Source of the DNA: Scedosporium boydii
Lineage: Eukaryota > Ascomycota > Sordariomycetes > Microascales > Microascaceae
Assembly: GCA_002221725.1 (NCBI GenBank)
Contig: NJFT01000076.1
Coordinates: forward strand, 1-64,000
DNA: 64,000 nucleotides
Reading direction: 5' to 3'
Shown here: positions 47,253 through 60,400 of the stretch, one piece after another
How positions within the stretch are numbered: the stretch's first letter is position 1
Layout of the letters: every line of letters begins with the position of its first letter
Made by a program: the position numbers and the translations under genes
The notes under the pieces: model-generated
Seen by the model: only the letters and a program-made list of their open reading frames with translations
What the model was told of the DNA's origin: nothing
Database searches by the model: none

Positions 47253-47982
47253 TGGAAGGGAAGGGGGTCTGTCTGGTGGCAGCTCACGTCGAATAAGGTA
47301 TTGACGCGGGTTTATTATTCCTGCCCCTCCTTTTTGTTTCTGTGATGCTCTGCCCCTTTTGTCGGGGTGAAGCTCTCAGACCGGGATCGGGCATATTATT
47401 TAGACCCTTCAGTGTGAATGGAGGGCGCCCACGTTACGTTCAAAAAGCAAGGTTCTCATGAACCAAAAAGAAGGTCTATCTACGGGCCAGGCGTTGCCGG
47501 GTTCAGTCCAAGCCGGCCGGTTGTATAATAGTATTCAGTATCTGGCGTTAGGGTCATCAGGTCGAATTCCGCGAAGAATATTGCGCGTCTTACATCTATA
47601 GGGGAAAAGGATATTGCGAAAATACATTGAATCCGAGACTTTAGATTGTTTTGTCCCATTTGTAAGTGAAGTAGGTATTACATGCCGCCCTCTAGAAACC
47701 AGGTATCCATCCCATCTGTATCCTGAACCCGCCCTCGCCTTACCCTATCCCGCCTCCCCCGCGAAGGAAGAAGGGCGTCAACTGTCGAAAGACATACCGC
47801 CCTCTACGCCTTCAAAATGAGGCCTGTGGCCGCCATGTAAGCCCCAGTCTCCTTAAATGCAAGTTCTGCATGCGTGCCTCTTATATGAAACGTATATACC
47901 GCCCTAAACTCCTTGATTCCGTTTTTGGCCTCTTCCCCTCTCCAGATTGAATGTCTATTTCGGTCGCCATATAAGGCATTCG
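47253..47982. other. Convergent intergenic region U2AF/KES1
   Basis: About 0.7 kb between stop codons, presumably 3' UTRs. No gene seen. Confidence 0.45.
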
Positions 47983-50010
47983 CTATATAGCTGGTCGTGG
48001 TGTATCCACGCCGCCCGTGGCAACTCCATTGACACCTGCGATAGCTTCACAGTCGAGTCCAAGGTCGATCAAATCACCTTCCTCGGCCGCTGGAGGTGCC
48101 CTTTTAGCTGTATTGTTGGGTACGTCTCCATCTGGGGACCGAACATCCGGAGTGTGCGGGGGAATGGCATTGGAGGAATCTGGCTTCTGGCCGTCAACAA
48201 TGGGGTATATTGCCCTGATTTGTTCAGAGATCCTCTCTGGAGACTGGTGGTGGTCACTAAAACGAAGAGTCAGCATCCCATATTAGTTCGAGGTGTCATT
48301 GCGCGTTCGGGGGGATTGCAGAGGGCGTTGGAACGAACATGTGCGCATTGATAATCCACTCCAGATCTTCTTCTCCCTCCTCACTACCCCCGGGGCCGCC
48401 GCGCACTCTCCTAAAGAGCCTTGGTGTCCACTCAACACCGTCCGCCGCCCTCAAGGCAGCCTCTTGCCTCTGGCGGTCCTCGACTAGGGTCTTTTCGTCC
48501 GTCGCAACTTCGTGGTCTCGGTCCTTCACGGCCTGCACAACCTTTTGCCAGAGTCTCTGGGACTCCCTCTCTTCCTGATCCTCAATCGGCCGTACGAGCG
48601 GGGGAGTGGATTTCGATTTGCGTCCGTTGAAGAACATTTCTTGTTGGCCAGTCTAGAGGGAAGGAATTGTTTAGTTCACGAACACATAGGGGCAAATACA
48701 AAGTAACCGCAAAACATACCCGCACATCAGTTATGTACATCTCCTCATTCCATAGACCAGAGAGCTCATAGAGAATCTCGCCTGTGCTTTCCTGTTTGAT
48801 CGCACCGCCGATAGCGTTGTACGTCCCGCTAACCCAGCCCTTGGTCTTGAAGTCGATCTCAGCAACGAGGTCGAGTTCGGGGCAGCGGACAAAACTCTGA
48901 TCGCCAAGCTCGTACTTCATCTTTCCGAAAAGGATACCGCGCGCGTACATGTTTGGCTGTGTAAGGAGGCTTTGAAAAACTCCATGTAAGTAGCTGAACC
49001 GCAAAACGAAGGAAATGACAAAGAGGCTAAGTTATAGGCGGAAGGGAATCCGGTACGTACTATCTCTCACCCTTGGCCGGGTCCTTGCCGCGATTCAGCA
49101 AGGTCAGGAATGCTATTCCCTCCATCATACTAGCAGCAGAGTTCCCTAGGAATCTACTCCTAGGTTTCAAAGTTCCATCAACACGGATATTGTGGTCGGG
49201 GGCCATGTAGAAGTAGGACGACTTGGGCGGATGGTGCGACGTTTGCTCGGATACGTAGTAAGCTCTCTTGCCGTCGGGGAGGTCCCAATAGCAGGTGAAA
49301 ATCTCGCCGAGAATGGGATTTAACGGTTTCTTAACTCCACTGTTGAAAAAGGAAAGAAACCCAGGTTAGAGCTGAAGTTGATCATCAGGCGCGAGTCCCA
49401 GGGAGTAGGAGGAGTGGCTTACGGCGGACGAATGTGCCATCCGCTGAGGTAGAACTTGACGACAGCAACAAATCTCTCGACCGGGTCCTCAATCTCAGGA
49501 ATGGGCAGAAGCATCTCTGGATGGCACATAAAACTGTAAACGGCAGAGAAAAAAAAGTAGGCGCATTGTTAGCCTCTGCAATCTCTTTTCGTCATCTTAA
49601 CAACACCCCGCGGCGCATCGGGAAACTAGAAATATGCACGGCATGGGGAGAAACGACAGGAGAATAGAATTTACTTTGTGATCCGCTCAAGCATGCTCCG
49701 GGGCTCGAGGATAAAGGTTGGCAGTACGACCCGGCTTAAATCGGCGCCGGGCCGAAGGTGGGCAATTATATGCGAGAGCACTGCAAGAGGAGCGCAGCCT
49801 GTTAGCGCATAGCTCCAGAGTCCAAGCATACCCGGAAATGCCGGGGGATGAATAGCATCTCCACGGCAGCTTGTAGAACAGGCCCTTACCATTTCCCTGA
49901 TCAGGGTCGACTTCTTCAGTGTTGTCCTCATTGGAGATATCGCTTCGAGCATCGTCGGAGGGTTTGGATTCTGGCGCCGGGGCCGGTGCAGACCACCACG
50001 AAGTCAGCAT
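47983..50010 (-). CDS. KES1: Oxysterol-binding protein, KES1/OSH4-like
   Basis: Seven exons, 50010-49890, 49780-49675, 49533-49423, 49339-49061, 48993-48720, 48652-48339 and 48256-47983, encode about 492 residues. Phases match throughout. It starts MLTSWWSAPAPAPESKPSDD and has no PH or ankyrin domain, as in the short OSH proteins. The OSBP fingerprint EQTSHHPPKSSYFY is in exon 4, preceded by GVKKPLNPILGEIFTCYW and followed by GKMKYELGDQSF, FKTKGWVSGTYNAIGG and YELSGLWNEEMYITD. The C-terminal part (RLWQKVVQAVKDRDHEVATD; GVEWTPRLFRRV) closes the family domain, then a low-complexity acidic tail. These proteins exchange sterol and PI4P between membranes, mainly at the Golgi. Confidence 0.93.
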
Positions 50011-53000
50011 GATTGAAATGTTGAAGCGTGTTGAGGAACCCAAACGGAAAAAAAAAATAAAGAAGGAAAAACGATAAGGAAGGTGGGATGCTAAGATCTG
50101 TAGGCGATGACGTGGGGGCGGGGTGGCCCGAGTCGGAGTTAAGAATGGAGGGGTTCCTTCCTCAGTCAAGAGCACGGATGAGGGGGGATTGGGGGAAGGA
50201 AGGGGCGGTTCAGTAGGGAGCCAGCTTGGCTTTGGAGAGGAGGAAAAGATCAATGGTGAGTTGACTGAGAGGGGATTTGAAAGTAAGGCTGGCTAGACTT
50301 GGAAGCTGTGGGGGAAAGTCTGGGGCAACCTGAGAAGAATCAAAATCTCTCTTTTTTTCCTTTTCTTTTTCTCTTGGCCTGGATCTTAGCGCGGAGCGCA
50401 TGCGAGTCAAGACTCCATGTGCAAGTTGAGAAGCGAGAACGACCATGCGGCGAGTGCGTGCAGCACTAGTGTGGCATAAAGTGCAGATTCGAAATGGATT
50501 AATGTTGGGTTCGGTGCAGTGCAAGTGAAGATCAGGTAGGGTGGTGGTAGTGGTGGGAGAAGTCTGAGTGGAGAGCTCGACAGCTCTACTTGTACGAAGT
50601 AAATGTTGAGCTCCAGAAAAGCTAGACAAACAGAAACAGGAAACACGGTCTCCAGTCACCAATACATCAATCAATGCTGCAATGTTCGATGTAATGACTG
50701 CCCGAGCAAACATTGAAATAGGCCAGGCAGCACGGAAGTTTTGGAGAGGTGTCGGAGGGAGAGACAATGTGTCAGTGACAAACTGAAAGGCTTGCTCACC
50801 GTCATAGGAATCCTTTGATTTCCACCTGAAGTGACCAGGTAGACCAGGCAGGCTAGGCAGACGAGTGTGGGATAGACGCATTTCCGGTGTTACCAGGACA
50901 TTCAGAACCCAAGATCCAAATTCAACCAAGCCACACTGCAGGATCGCAACCACAACTCTTATGCGAGGAAGGATGTCCCGGGATGATATGGAAACGAGCG
51001 GGTGGACAACCAGGGTTCGGTTCGGCGTTCGAGCTTCTATGAGCTTCTAGATTCAGGGCACGTTCTGCAGCTGATGGATCTCGAGCGCCCAAACGTCGGG
51101 ACCAGCTAATATGGATGGTTCTACCTGCATACGATCTGGACGGTGGAATGAGGGGTCGAAGCGAGGCCAACCAAAAGATCGAGGCCGATACGGAGCAACT
51201 CGAAGAACAGTATGGGTATCTTGGATGTCGTTGAAGCTCGTCCAGCTTGTTTAGTACCGGGGGGAAGAGAAAGAGGAAGAGCTCGGCGGGTTCGGAGTGT
51301 GTAAGTCCGCAGGAATTCCCAGGCTTGAAGCGTAGAGAATCGGCTCGTAAGACCCGTTACCGCACTGCGAGAGTTTCCCAAACTAGAAGACTAAGACTGG
51401 GGAATCGAGGTCAAGATGTGCCTAAGTTAGGGTGTCAGGGGAATGATTCAAGAGAGGAATTGAAGAGAAGAGAGAGAGCATCCGTAGAGAGAGGACAGAA
51501 AGAATAAATTTAAGCTTCAATGCAAGTTCCAAGGTTGCCTTAAGCCGCCCACGACTTTATTTACAGCTAGAGGTGGAAACCCGGTTCCTTAATTACTAAA
51601 AGCTCTGTGGCAACATCAACAAAACCCTTGGGTTCGGGTAGCAAACAGGCAAGGTGAGATGAATGATATCAGCAGATGCAGGGCTCTGGATGCATCCATC
51701 GCCGATCATGGTTGGTGTGGGAGCGACGGAATACGTCAATGGCGGGTTCTATGTCGGTCCCCGACATCCCAGATAGGCAAAGGTGACCCTCGATTGATCA
51801 GTCAGTCCCGCCCAAAGGCGGCCAGGGGCTGGCCTGGCTCCTCAAGAACGTGCCAATCGATACCTACACTATTTTCGTACTTGGTCTACTGAGGTATCAT
51901 GCTGGCGGATAATTGACTGTGGGAGCTAAGGTGGTCCAGCCTGTTCTGACCGGCCCAGTCCACGGCTGTTTGGTGGGGTCTTAATATTCGAACTTGGAGT
52001 TGAGCTCTTTCATTGTTATTCCGGGCCATCCGTGTCGGCCGCCCACTTCAGTTGTTGGAGCTAGCGAGGCTGGGCTGCTGTAGCGTAGCTCTAGTTAGGC
52101 CCTATGTAGATTATGAAGGAACATTGAAGAGATTTAGTGCTTGAGCTCTATCGATGTACACGCTGCCAACACGGAACCGAGGCACCGGACTCCGGACTAG
52201 ACACGAACCCGCGACACCAGAGACCTCACCTCATCCATTTTGTACACTATCGTTAGTGTCCTGATGCCTGACGCCAGATGCCAGCTTAAATGTGCCGTTC
52301 GCAGTCTCTTGTGCTCACTGCTTTCCCGACGTGGCATCACTCAACCCCTACGGAAATCCGAGATCTTAGATGCTCCAACCAGCACGATATATGTTCAGCA
52401 AGGTGCTTCACCGCTCGCTAGCAGCCGTCGCGAAAGACCATCCACGCGTTTTCCCGCTACTCTTTATGCATTGGGAGCCACCACAACGAGCAGGCAAATG
52501 AAGCGAGAGTTCGTGAGCAGCGGATGGTTGGACTATTCGCCAAACTGTACGAAAATGGGGCTTGCGTATTTTTTGCGGCGATGAGCTTCCAGCTAGGCCA
52601 GCTAGGCCCTCCGTCGTAGGGAGAGGGGGGGGACGTCCTTGACTGGCCTGCGGAAGGAGAACCTACTTTCGAAGCTCCCTTGGAAGTCAGCGAAGACTAT
52701 TTCACACGGTGAAAACTCCCTCTTCTCAAACTGCTGAAGGCGAGAGACGCTAGCTATCTTGCCCCGTCGAGAGCGACCTTCTCCTTGTCGAGGGTGAGTG
52801 ATCAAGCTGGCTTTCAGGCCACGGATTGGCGGGGCCAGCTTGGATCGCATCCCGAGCGCTCGGTATGGGGCCGCCCCCGTCGTTGGCAGTTGACCCATGG
52901 GCTCCCCTGATCGCGTCAAAGAAGAAGAAAAAAGAAAAAAAGCCCGTATCAGAACTGTCGATGCTCTTCATACCTTTAAAAAAGTGCTCCCCACACCCCA

Positions 53001-54014
53001 AGGGCACTACTATTCCGAGCTTGCTGTTCTGAAGGTGCTGTTCTAACTCTGTAAAAATATAGGCTAGCGCCACATGCGTACAGCCAAGACTGGCATTTGA
53101 TCAGGATAACATCGATGCTCTCTGACGAGATTGTTCTATTAAAGCGTCCACGCTCCTAATCGTTCCAGAACTTCCTAGCTCGAGCTTCGCCGAACTTAGC
53201 CAGGCCAGTCCACCAATGCATTACTATCAATCGGCTCTCCTGTTCATGCAATTCCCCCCTCGCACGCATGCTGCAGTGACAATCAGCTGCCGTGGATCAA
53301 ATCAAGGCCAGCCCGACGGCCAACAGCCTTGCCTTCAAGCGCTTTACCCGTATTGGCATCGCACTACCCCTTCGTCGTACGCACTCGAGGAAATAACCAA
53401 GATAAACCCGAAGGCCAGCAGCCCCAGAAGAAGCTCTCCATTACTCAAGAAGGAGGGAAGGAGGGCGGCCCGGCTGGCTGGTCGGTCTTCTCATTCTCCT
53501 ATTCTCCAAGACGACCCAGCCCAGGATATCCTAAGGGGTAAAGTTTGGATATATACCTCTATTCCTCCCCACACCTGTCGTTTCATCTTCTTCCTCCCCC
53601 TATACACATTTGTCCTCTCGTTCCAGATATCTCCCTGCATCGGTCCTTTATTCATTTCATAATACCCATAGCGAAGCGTATCTTGTACGCTTCCGGCTAT
53701 AGGTATGTATCTTCGTCCCTTATCCACCCACCCCCCCAAGCCCTATGCACACCCTACCTCCTCCTCCTCGTCGTTGGAAACACTCAACCTTCAAGCAAGT
53801 AATCGTTAGGGGTATCTTCGTAGCGGCATTTATGCGGCAAACGCTCAACAACAAACAGCAACAACACATTTACATGGCTGATTCGTCAAACGTCATGAAC
53901 CGTCACACCGTAGTATAGCTAGTGCCGTCTCTTTTCTTTGTCTCTCCCCACCCGCTGCGCTCTCGTGCTCCTTTTTAGTCTCTGGTGTCGTAATTATCAT
54001 TATTTTATAGGCCT
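50011..54014. other. 4-kb gene-free interval
   Basis: No convincing gene. The first few hundred bases are the KES1 promoter or 5' UTR (A-rich run 50048-50060, C/T bias on the minus strand). One TACGAAGTA motif at 50593-50601. Open frames such as 50210-50953 (minus) and 53216-53662 (plus) have biased, non-protein-like composition. No transposon ends or tRNA seen. Confidence 0.45.
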
Positions 54015-57000
54015 TCATTTTATCCTGGAGAGTCGAGAGGCTCCCTTTACAGGTGATGGAAGAAGTTGGCAGAGCGTATCTCGATCTGAATACAGCATTA
54101 ATAACATTAGTAACGGTCGACTTAATTCGTAGTAGGGGGGCTCCCGCGAAGCTATGACTTACCTGCTTCGGATTCAAACGTGATTGAGATATCGTCATGC
54201 TCACCGGGTATCTCAGGCAAGTCCAAACATACAAAGGCAACGTCATTAGATTCTCCCCCGGCCCCGCCGCGGCTGTCGTCCACACGTGGCAATGGGAACT
54301 TGGCGTCCACAATCCTTAGACCCGCCTTGCTACTTCGGCCGAAGACCTCGAAGACGTCCGTCCCCTTTAGCACGAACCCCATGCAATGCCCGTGGTGAAA
54401 GTCCTCGAAGAATACCAGCATTTGCATAATCTTGTCCTGCTGCACGACCTGGATTCGGGTTCGCCCTGCCTCCCACTTCTTGTGGATTGGCACCACCATG
54501 CGCCGCCGCGCTATGGCAAAGGATGTGGCGACGGCATCGAACAGGACCTTGAAGCCAGTCATACCTTCTTGGAACATATGGAGATCCTCGAGCGTATGGA
54601 ACGTGTACGATCGCACCGATTGTGTTTTCGACAAGATCTGCCAGCCCTGATGAACGGATGCGCACGCGTCCTTTGACACGTGGGACTCGGATAGCGCAAC
54701 TGTCAAGTCTTGTTGAGGCTGTCTTAGGATGTGCAAGACCTTGGGGTTTCCAACCTCGAGCCGCAGCTTGAATTCGCCCGGCGCCATGTTGACCCGGTCC
54801 GTTATCGTCCCGACGTTGAAGTCCATCCATACCCTCATGCGGTCTGAAAGAACAGTACGCGGGTCGTCTCCCTCATTCTCCTCATTGATAATCTTGGCCG
54901 TGGCCCACGGACACTTCTCCAGGCCAGCTACGCCTTCGGCGTCACCGAGTTTCTGAGTAATCTTGAAGCCGGCTATGGGTACTTTGGCAACTACAAGCTC
55001 ATCATTGGCAACGCGTGCGCCTGTGAAGATCATGTGAAACTCCAATCTTTCTTTCTCGTCGCTAAACGAAAGCACCATATGGCCCTTTTGTCTTCCGTTA
55101 TCGAATCGCATATGTAACGCCGGCAAGCCACTGTTTCCACGGAGAAAGGTGAACTGGATAGGTTGAGTCGGAACGTATGCGTGGTTAACACCACTTAGTG
55201 TCCTGGTCTGTGGACCTGTCACAACGGCAAGACGGCATCCCCGGTGCAAGCAGCGCGTACCGCCGGCGACCGACTCCTTGTAGACCTTCTCGAAGAGCGC
55301 TACTTCGCAGTTCATTTGAGCATCCTTAGGGAACGATCGGGATTGAGGGTCCGCGTCGAGATATTCAAACGCCGGAAGCGTAGATCGGAAGGTCACTAGC
55401 TCATCAGAGCGCGGGTATAACGTCGCCTGGACTTTTCGCCCAAAGTCATACATGCTCCACAGCATGGTAAAGTCTTGTCGAGAGCAGTGAATGTCGAGTT
55501 TGAACCCACGTGGAAGCCTCACATCGAGGACATTGGCCTCGGGGACCCAACGGACATCATCCCACGTTGGGCCCAAACTCTTGTTACTCTGGATTCTTAG
55601 TTGGACCTGACCACTCTGACTCGACAGGATAAAGGATAGGCTTGACTGATTCTGAGGACGAATGGTGGAGAGAAGACAAGGTAGAGTCACACGTTGCGAC
55701 TCCATCCCTTGCTCCATGAGGTACGCATCAACAGCGATACGGCTGTAGTTGAAGTATTCCCCAACATCCCCGAGAGGTAGCGACTCGATAATCGACATCT
55801 GGGGACCGGTGTGCTGTGTCACTGTCATTCCAGAGCCGGCCGCGCCTGTCAAGAGAGCCACGACATCCTGACTGAGTGCCGGGTATTCGACCCATATGGA
55901 CTTGTCAATTGTCTGAGGAAGAAACGCCTCTTCCGGTGGCAGAAGATTATTCCTCTTCATCGAGATGGTGAGTTTCCTGAGGTTCGAAAGAAGCGCCTGA
56001 CGGGCATCCTCTTCGTCAGCGCCGAGACGAAGATTTCGAGCTTCGAGGAGCTCGGGTAAGGCCAATTCAGAAATCCAATACCCCTTGGCAAGGTTGGCGT
56101 ATGCCTGCTGGCGGTCCATCTCAAGCTGCATCTGAGATTGCGGGGGAACGTCGCGGCTTCGGATAACCATTTCAAGACCCATTCTTCCCTTGATGAACCA
56201 CCAGAGAGAGGCACGCGAAAACTGATCCGGCGTAGAAGACGAAATTGGCCTCACTGCCTCGGCATGAAGTCGGAAGAGTTCGAATAAATGCCTGACTCGA
56301 GCAACGAAGGTGTTGAGGGCCTCCTCTGCCGCAGCTTGGACGACATCATGCATTCTCACCGATTGTGAGCGGTGAGCACCGCCGAACGGGTCCTGCTGAT
56401 TGAGAACGCTAGCCTGTCTCGAGAGCGAAAAGGCATTCGGGGAGGCCGGCGGCTGCACAGGCATCATGGGCGTAACAAGACTACCCTGACGCGAGACACT
56501 TCCCTGGGTAAGCGAGGAAGGTTGGCTGTAGACGCTGGAGCCCGCGGAGTTAAGCGAGGTTGGACTTTGGGTTCCTCCGTGCTGGGACGGATAGTACTGG
56601 TCACGGCTGGCGTCGACAGTCGGTTGAGCGCTTCGGAACCTGGGTGATTCGTGTCGCTTCTGGGGGCTCTGCTCGTCCTGTCGAGATGACTCGTCCCAGC
56701 TTCGCTCACTAGTCGCGGAGCCTGATCTAGCGGCCTCTGCGAATGCCCTCCCTTCAGCCTGTCTCATTTCGGCCTGCTGGATCTCGATAAAGGATCGGCG
56801 GTTCTCATCCTTCGGCCGAGAGGTATCCAGATACCTAGAGGATGCTGCATTTCCGGGGGTGAGGACGTTACGCTGCTCTCCCGACGAGCCAGGTAAAGGA
56901 GAACCTGGTTGCAAAAGCTGAGATGGCGGAGGGGCCAGGGAGTCCGTGGATCTGCCCTTGTCACTGAGGTCAGACTGAGACTGGGCTAATCTGGCGGGAT

Positions 57001-57457
57001 TACGAGGTGAAGGTGGGGGCGGAGGCGCATTATTTCTCTTCGACTTTCTTCGGGAAACCTCGATTGTAGGGTCCGGACATTCGTCTCCACCTTCGCCGAT
57101 AATATCGGGCCATGAGTCTACAAATCGCACCAACTGTCCCTTCCTATTGGGTACTGGCCGGCGATTGGACACAAGACCGGGGCTGTGAGGTGGCGGGCGT
57201 ATGGGGAGGCCCTGGTTAGGTTGGTCTAGGGCCAAGGCTTGGGGGTATCGTGAGGCGTTAGAGATGTTTAGTTTAGGAAGAACTCGACTAGACGGAACTG
57301 GAGGAGGGGGGACGGGATGGGTGACGTCGAGAGTATCGGAGGAGGAAGTATGGAGGAAGTCGTCGAGGTCGGTCTGTTGGGTGCCGTCGGGTTTCGAGTC
57401 TCTGCCATGGAAGAACTTCTTCATTAGGCGGTTGCGCCTAGAGGAGTCGTTCTCCAT
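54015..57457 (-). CDS. Large conserved fungal protein of unknown function
   Basis: Two exons, 57457-54163 and 54085-54015, joined by a 77-nt intron (GTAAGT donor, TTCAG acceptor), encode about 1,121 residues. The end changes from the unspliced SEAGKS to SEADRDTLCQLLPSPVKG. Residues 1-370 are Pro/Ser/Arg/Gln-rich and probably disordered. A helical block follows (LNTFVARVRHLFELFRLHAE, SLWWFIKGRMGLEMVIRSRD). The C-terminal two thirds are beta-rich with repeated PH-like stretches (IQFTFLRGNSGLPALHMRFD; GHMVLSFSDEKERLEFHMIF; KIMQMLVFFEDFHHGHCMGF). I do not recognise a named family. The PH-like reading is inference. Confidence 0.8.
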
Positions 57458-60400
57458 AGTGAAGGTTGGATTCGATCGTCGGGAGGTTTAAAGTTGAGGC
57501 AAAACGTCATGTGTGCGCATTCCTAAACAGTACAAACTCGAGGGGGAGGTGATTAGCAAGGCCATGAGCATGCAGCACGAAGGAGCAGCTAGTGAGCCAC
57601 CAACGAAATTGGCCTTGTCCGTCTGCACCTGTATGAAGAGATGTGGCCGGCTTACCGAATTCAATGTATCCAAGCAAGAAAGAAAGAGGACAATGAGAAG
57701 GCAGGCTAGGGGAATGGAGTAGAGGAGATTGAAGGAGAAAAAGAAGAACAAGAACAAGAAGAGGAAGAAGTGGATTCGTCCAGGGTTCAATGGATCCCGA
57801 CGTTGAAGGGTACACTGCATCAAATGCAGATTTGGAGTGGGAGGTTGATTGATGGCTGTCCGTGGTTGCGGCAGGTGGTGCGGGGATGTGGGCAGGCGAC
57901 TAAACGACTAAACGGCGGGGTGGTGGCAGTACTGCAGTACTGCTCCACTGATGCTGGGGCTTGTGCTCGCCAGGCGCTGGTGTTGCTGGCTGCTTTTGCC
58001 GGGCTGGTGTTGTTGCCAGGATTTGCGTCGACAGTTGAGGCCAGACGCTGGCTGAGCTGTGCTTGGACAAGTCGAGATCAGATTTGGCTGTGAAACTGAG
58101 ATAGTGGTGTGGTAGCAGTACTTCATACAGGCGAATGGCAGTACGGCTTGAAAGTGGAACGTTATAACGGATCGATTGATGGCGAATCGAAGGATAATTA
58201 ATTAGAAGGGTGTGTGACCCTCTTCTGCAGCGATGCAGCCAGGCAAAGTTTCCGGCTTCTTGATCTTGGCTCAGGGCAGGGCAGAGGTTCGTGTAGGTTC
58301 TACTTGGCGCTGGCTGAGCTGGAGACAAGAGTGCGTTGCGATCCTCGATAGATCAAACGAACAGTAGTGCGTAGAAGCGCAAAGAGCACAGGTGTTGATG
58401 GCGAATGGCCTGTCTGTGACCGAGAGAGTAGGTTCTCGGTGGAGCGGCAAGTCAGAGAGGACACTGGCAACTGGTCGAACATTCAGAGCAACCTCGATGA
58501 CTTTGAAGAGAGCCGAAGAAGGGCTTGGAAGAGATGAAATAATTACCCCCAGAGCGGACAGGGCCCTGACTGACAGGGACACAGACACAAGTGGATCGAT
58601 CAAAATGGGGTCCAATACGGAGAAGTCTTGGGGGGTCTTTTTCCTTCTCCCTCCGTCCTTCCCAAGATGGAGGAAACTCGTGTCGTGACTTCTTCTTCGT
58701 ATTGCTATTTCGATTCTACATATAGAAGGAGCAGGATGCGAGAGCCGCTGCAACTGCGACCGCGACCGCGAGTGAGATCACTTCTTCGCAAGTATCAAGG
58801 TAGCCTTGTAAAAAGAAGATATTTCAACTCGAGAATAGCTTCAGAGTTCCCATTGGTCTCAGATGCGAGAGGCGATTTCTATCAATGTCACGATGGGGTT
58901 TCCAAGTATCTTATTGTCGTGATCCACCCCTGTTCCAGATCAGATTAATATTTTAATTACAAAGTTCGCTACGGGGCGAGGACAGGCCAGGGGCAGACTG
59001 TCTCTCTTGACGTCGACGGACCACCAGGCGAGCCGTCCCTTTTTCAAATGCGTTGTCGAACGGACAGCCCACGAGCCCGAAATATCTGTCGAAGGCGAGG
59101 CGTCCGTTCAGGAAGCTTCTGAGGCTGTACGACCAACTGATACGCGGCGATCGTTAACGAGGATGATGACACACTAAAGGTTCGTTTTCAGACAGATCAA
59201 TTCCTTAATACCCCCGCGCCCAGTCGCTGGACATGAATAGACAGGCTTGAGGCTCGGCCTTGCTCCACTAGCGCGGTGCAAGGTGTCGTGCCATCCCAGG
59301 CACGGGTGGATCGCAACTGTTGAAACAATTGATACACTTAGATCGTTCTTATATCACAATCCGACGTCGAGAGTGTGGTTCGTTCCCGTCGATCCCGCAG
59401 ACAAGGAGGTCAGCCCTAACTGCAGGCAATGAGGACCGGCCTCCTGATTGCAGTGTCGCAGTCTCTGTGCGTACGATAAAATAGCTGGCAATAATGCGGG
59501 CTTCGACCCTCCTGGCCAGCCCTCGACGAAGGAAATGCCCAAGGGGCCAAAGAGGGTGGTTGTGCCTAAGAATAGAACTTCTAGCGGGAGCAATACGAGC
59601 ACGAGACGCCAGTGGGCGGAGCGAGGACGGAGCTTGTTTGATTGATCAATGTCATCTGCAGGCTCTATAACAGCCTAACAGACCAATCAGTGGGCCTCCC
59701 AACCCTTAATATCAAATTGATGCTTAATCCGTTATAGTTGACCGCATCGGTCAACTGATGTATAAAACTGTGCTGGTTGGCGTTGCACTAACCGTCGAGC
59801 ATAAAAGAACACCTTCCAGTCGGAAAGCCCTCAAACGCAAGTTGAACGATCGTGTCGTCGTGACTCGTGGACAAGTACTTCGTACTTGCACCGCTTGTCC
59901 AGTCCGGTGCTGATGCGGGGTGCCAACGAGAGATCTCGTTCAGGAAAGGTGGAACAATAGATGAAGCGGCGGGAGAATAGAGCCAGCCTTCCTCAGGCAG
60001 CCCCCAACGCTTCCTTGTCCACTGCTCGCCCGGTGCACTGCCGTCTCCATCATTTTCTGGTCGAGTCTCATACTCTCGGACGGTATCGACGCTGATGATC
60101 GATCTTCATGAAGCGAATGATTGATCAATTGATGTGGTACTAAATATGCCTCTCTCTTCGGCGAAACAAAATGCCTGAACGGTTGGGTCTATTACTGTCA
60201 CGAGTGCCACCCTCCAGCATCTCGCTGGTGTTCATCCTTCTGGCGTGCTGCTCCCGCCGCGAGGGTTTCCGCAGATAAGATCCGTGGAAAACCTGGTTTG
60301 CGTCCCGAAATGTCGCGTGCTCAGTCATTTACCGCCGTCGGTAGGCACCACGAATAGCCTCCGATCTTCGATGCCTTCAAGCTCTGCGAGACAAGCGAGC

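Noticed and set aside
50210..50953. Minus-strand 247-codon frame upstream of KES1
   Set aside because: Ser/Thr/Pro/Leu-rich mixture without domain signs; lies in the promoter or 5' UTR region of KES1.
57900..58753. Overlapping minus-strand frames
   Set aside because: Low-complexity sequence with no family features and no splice structure.
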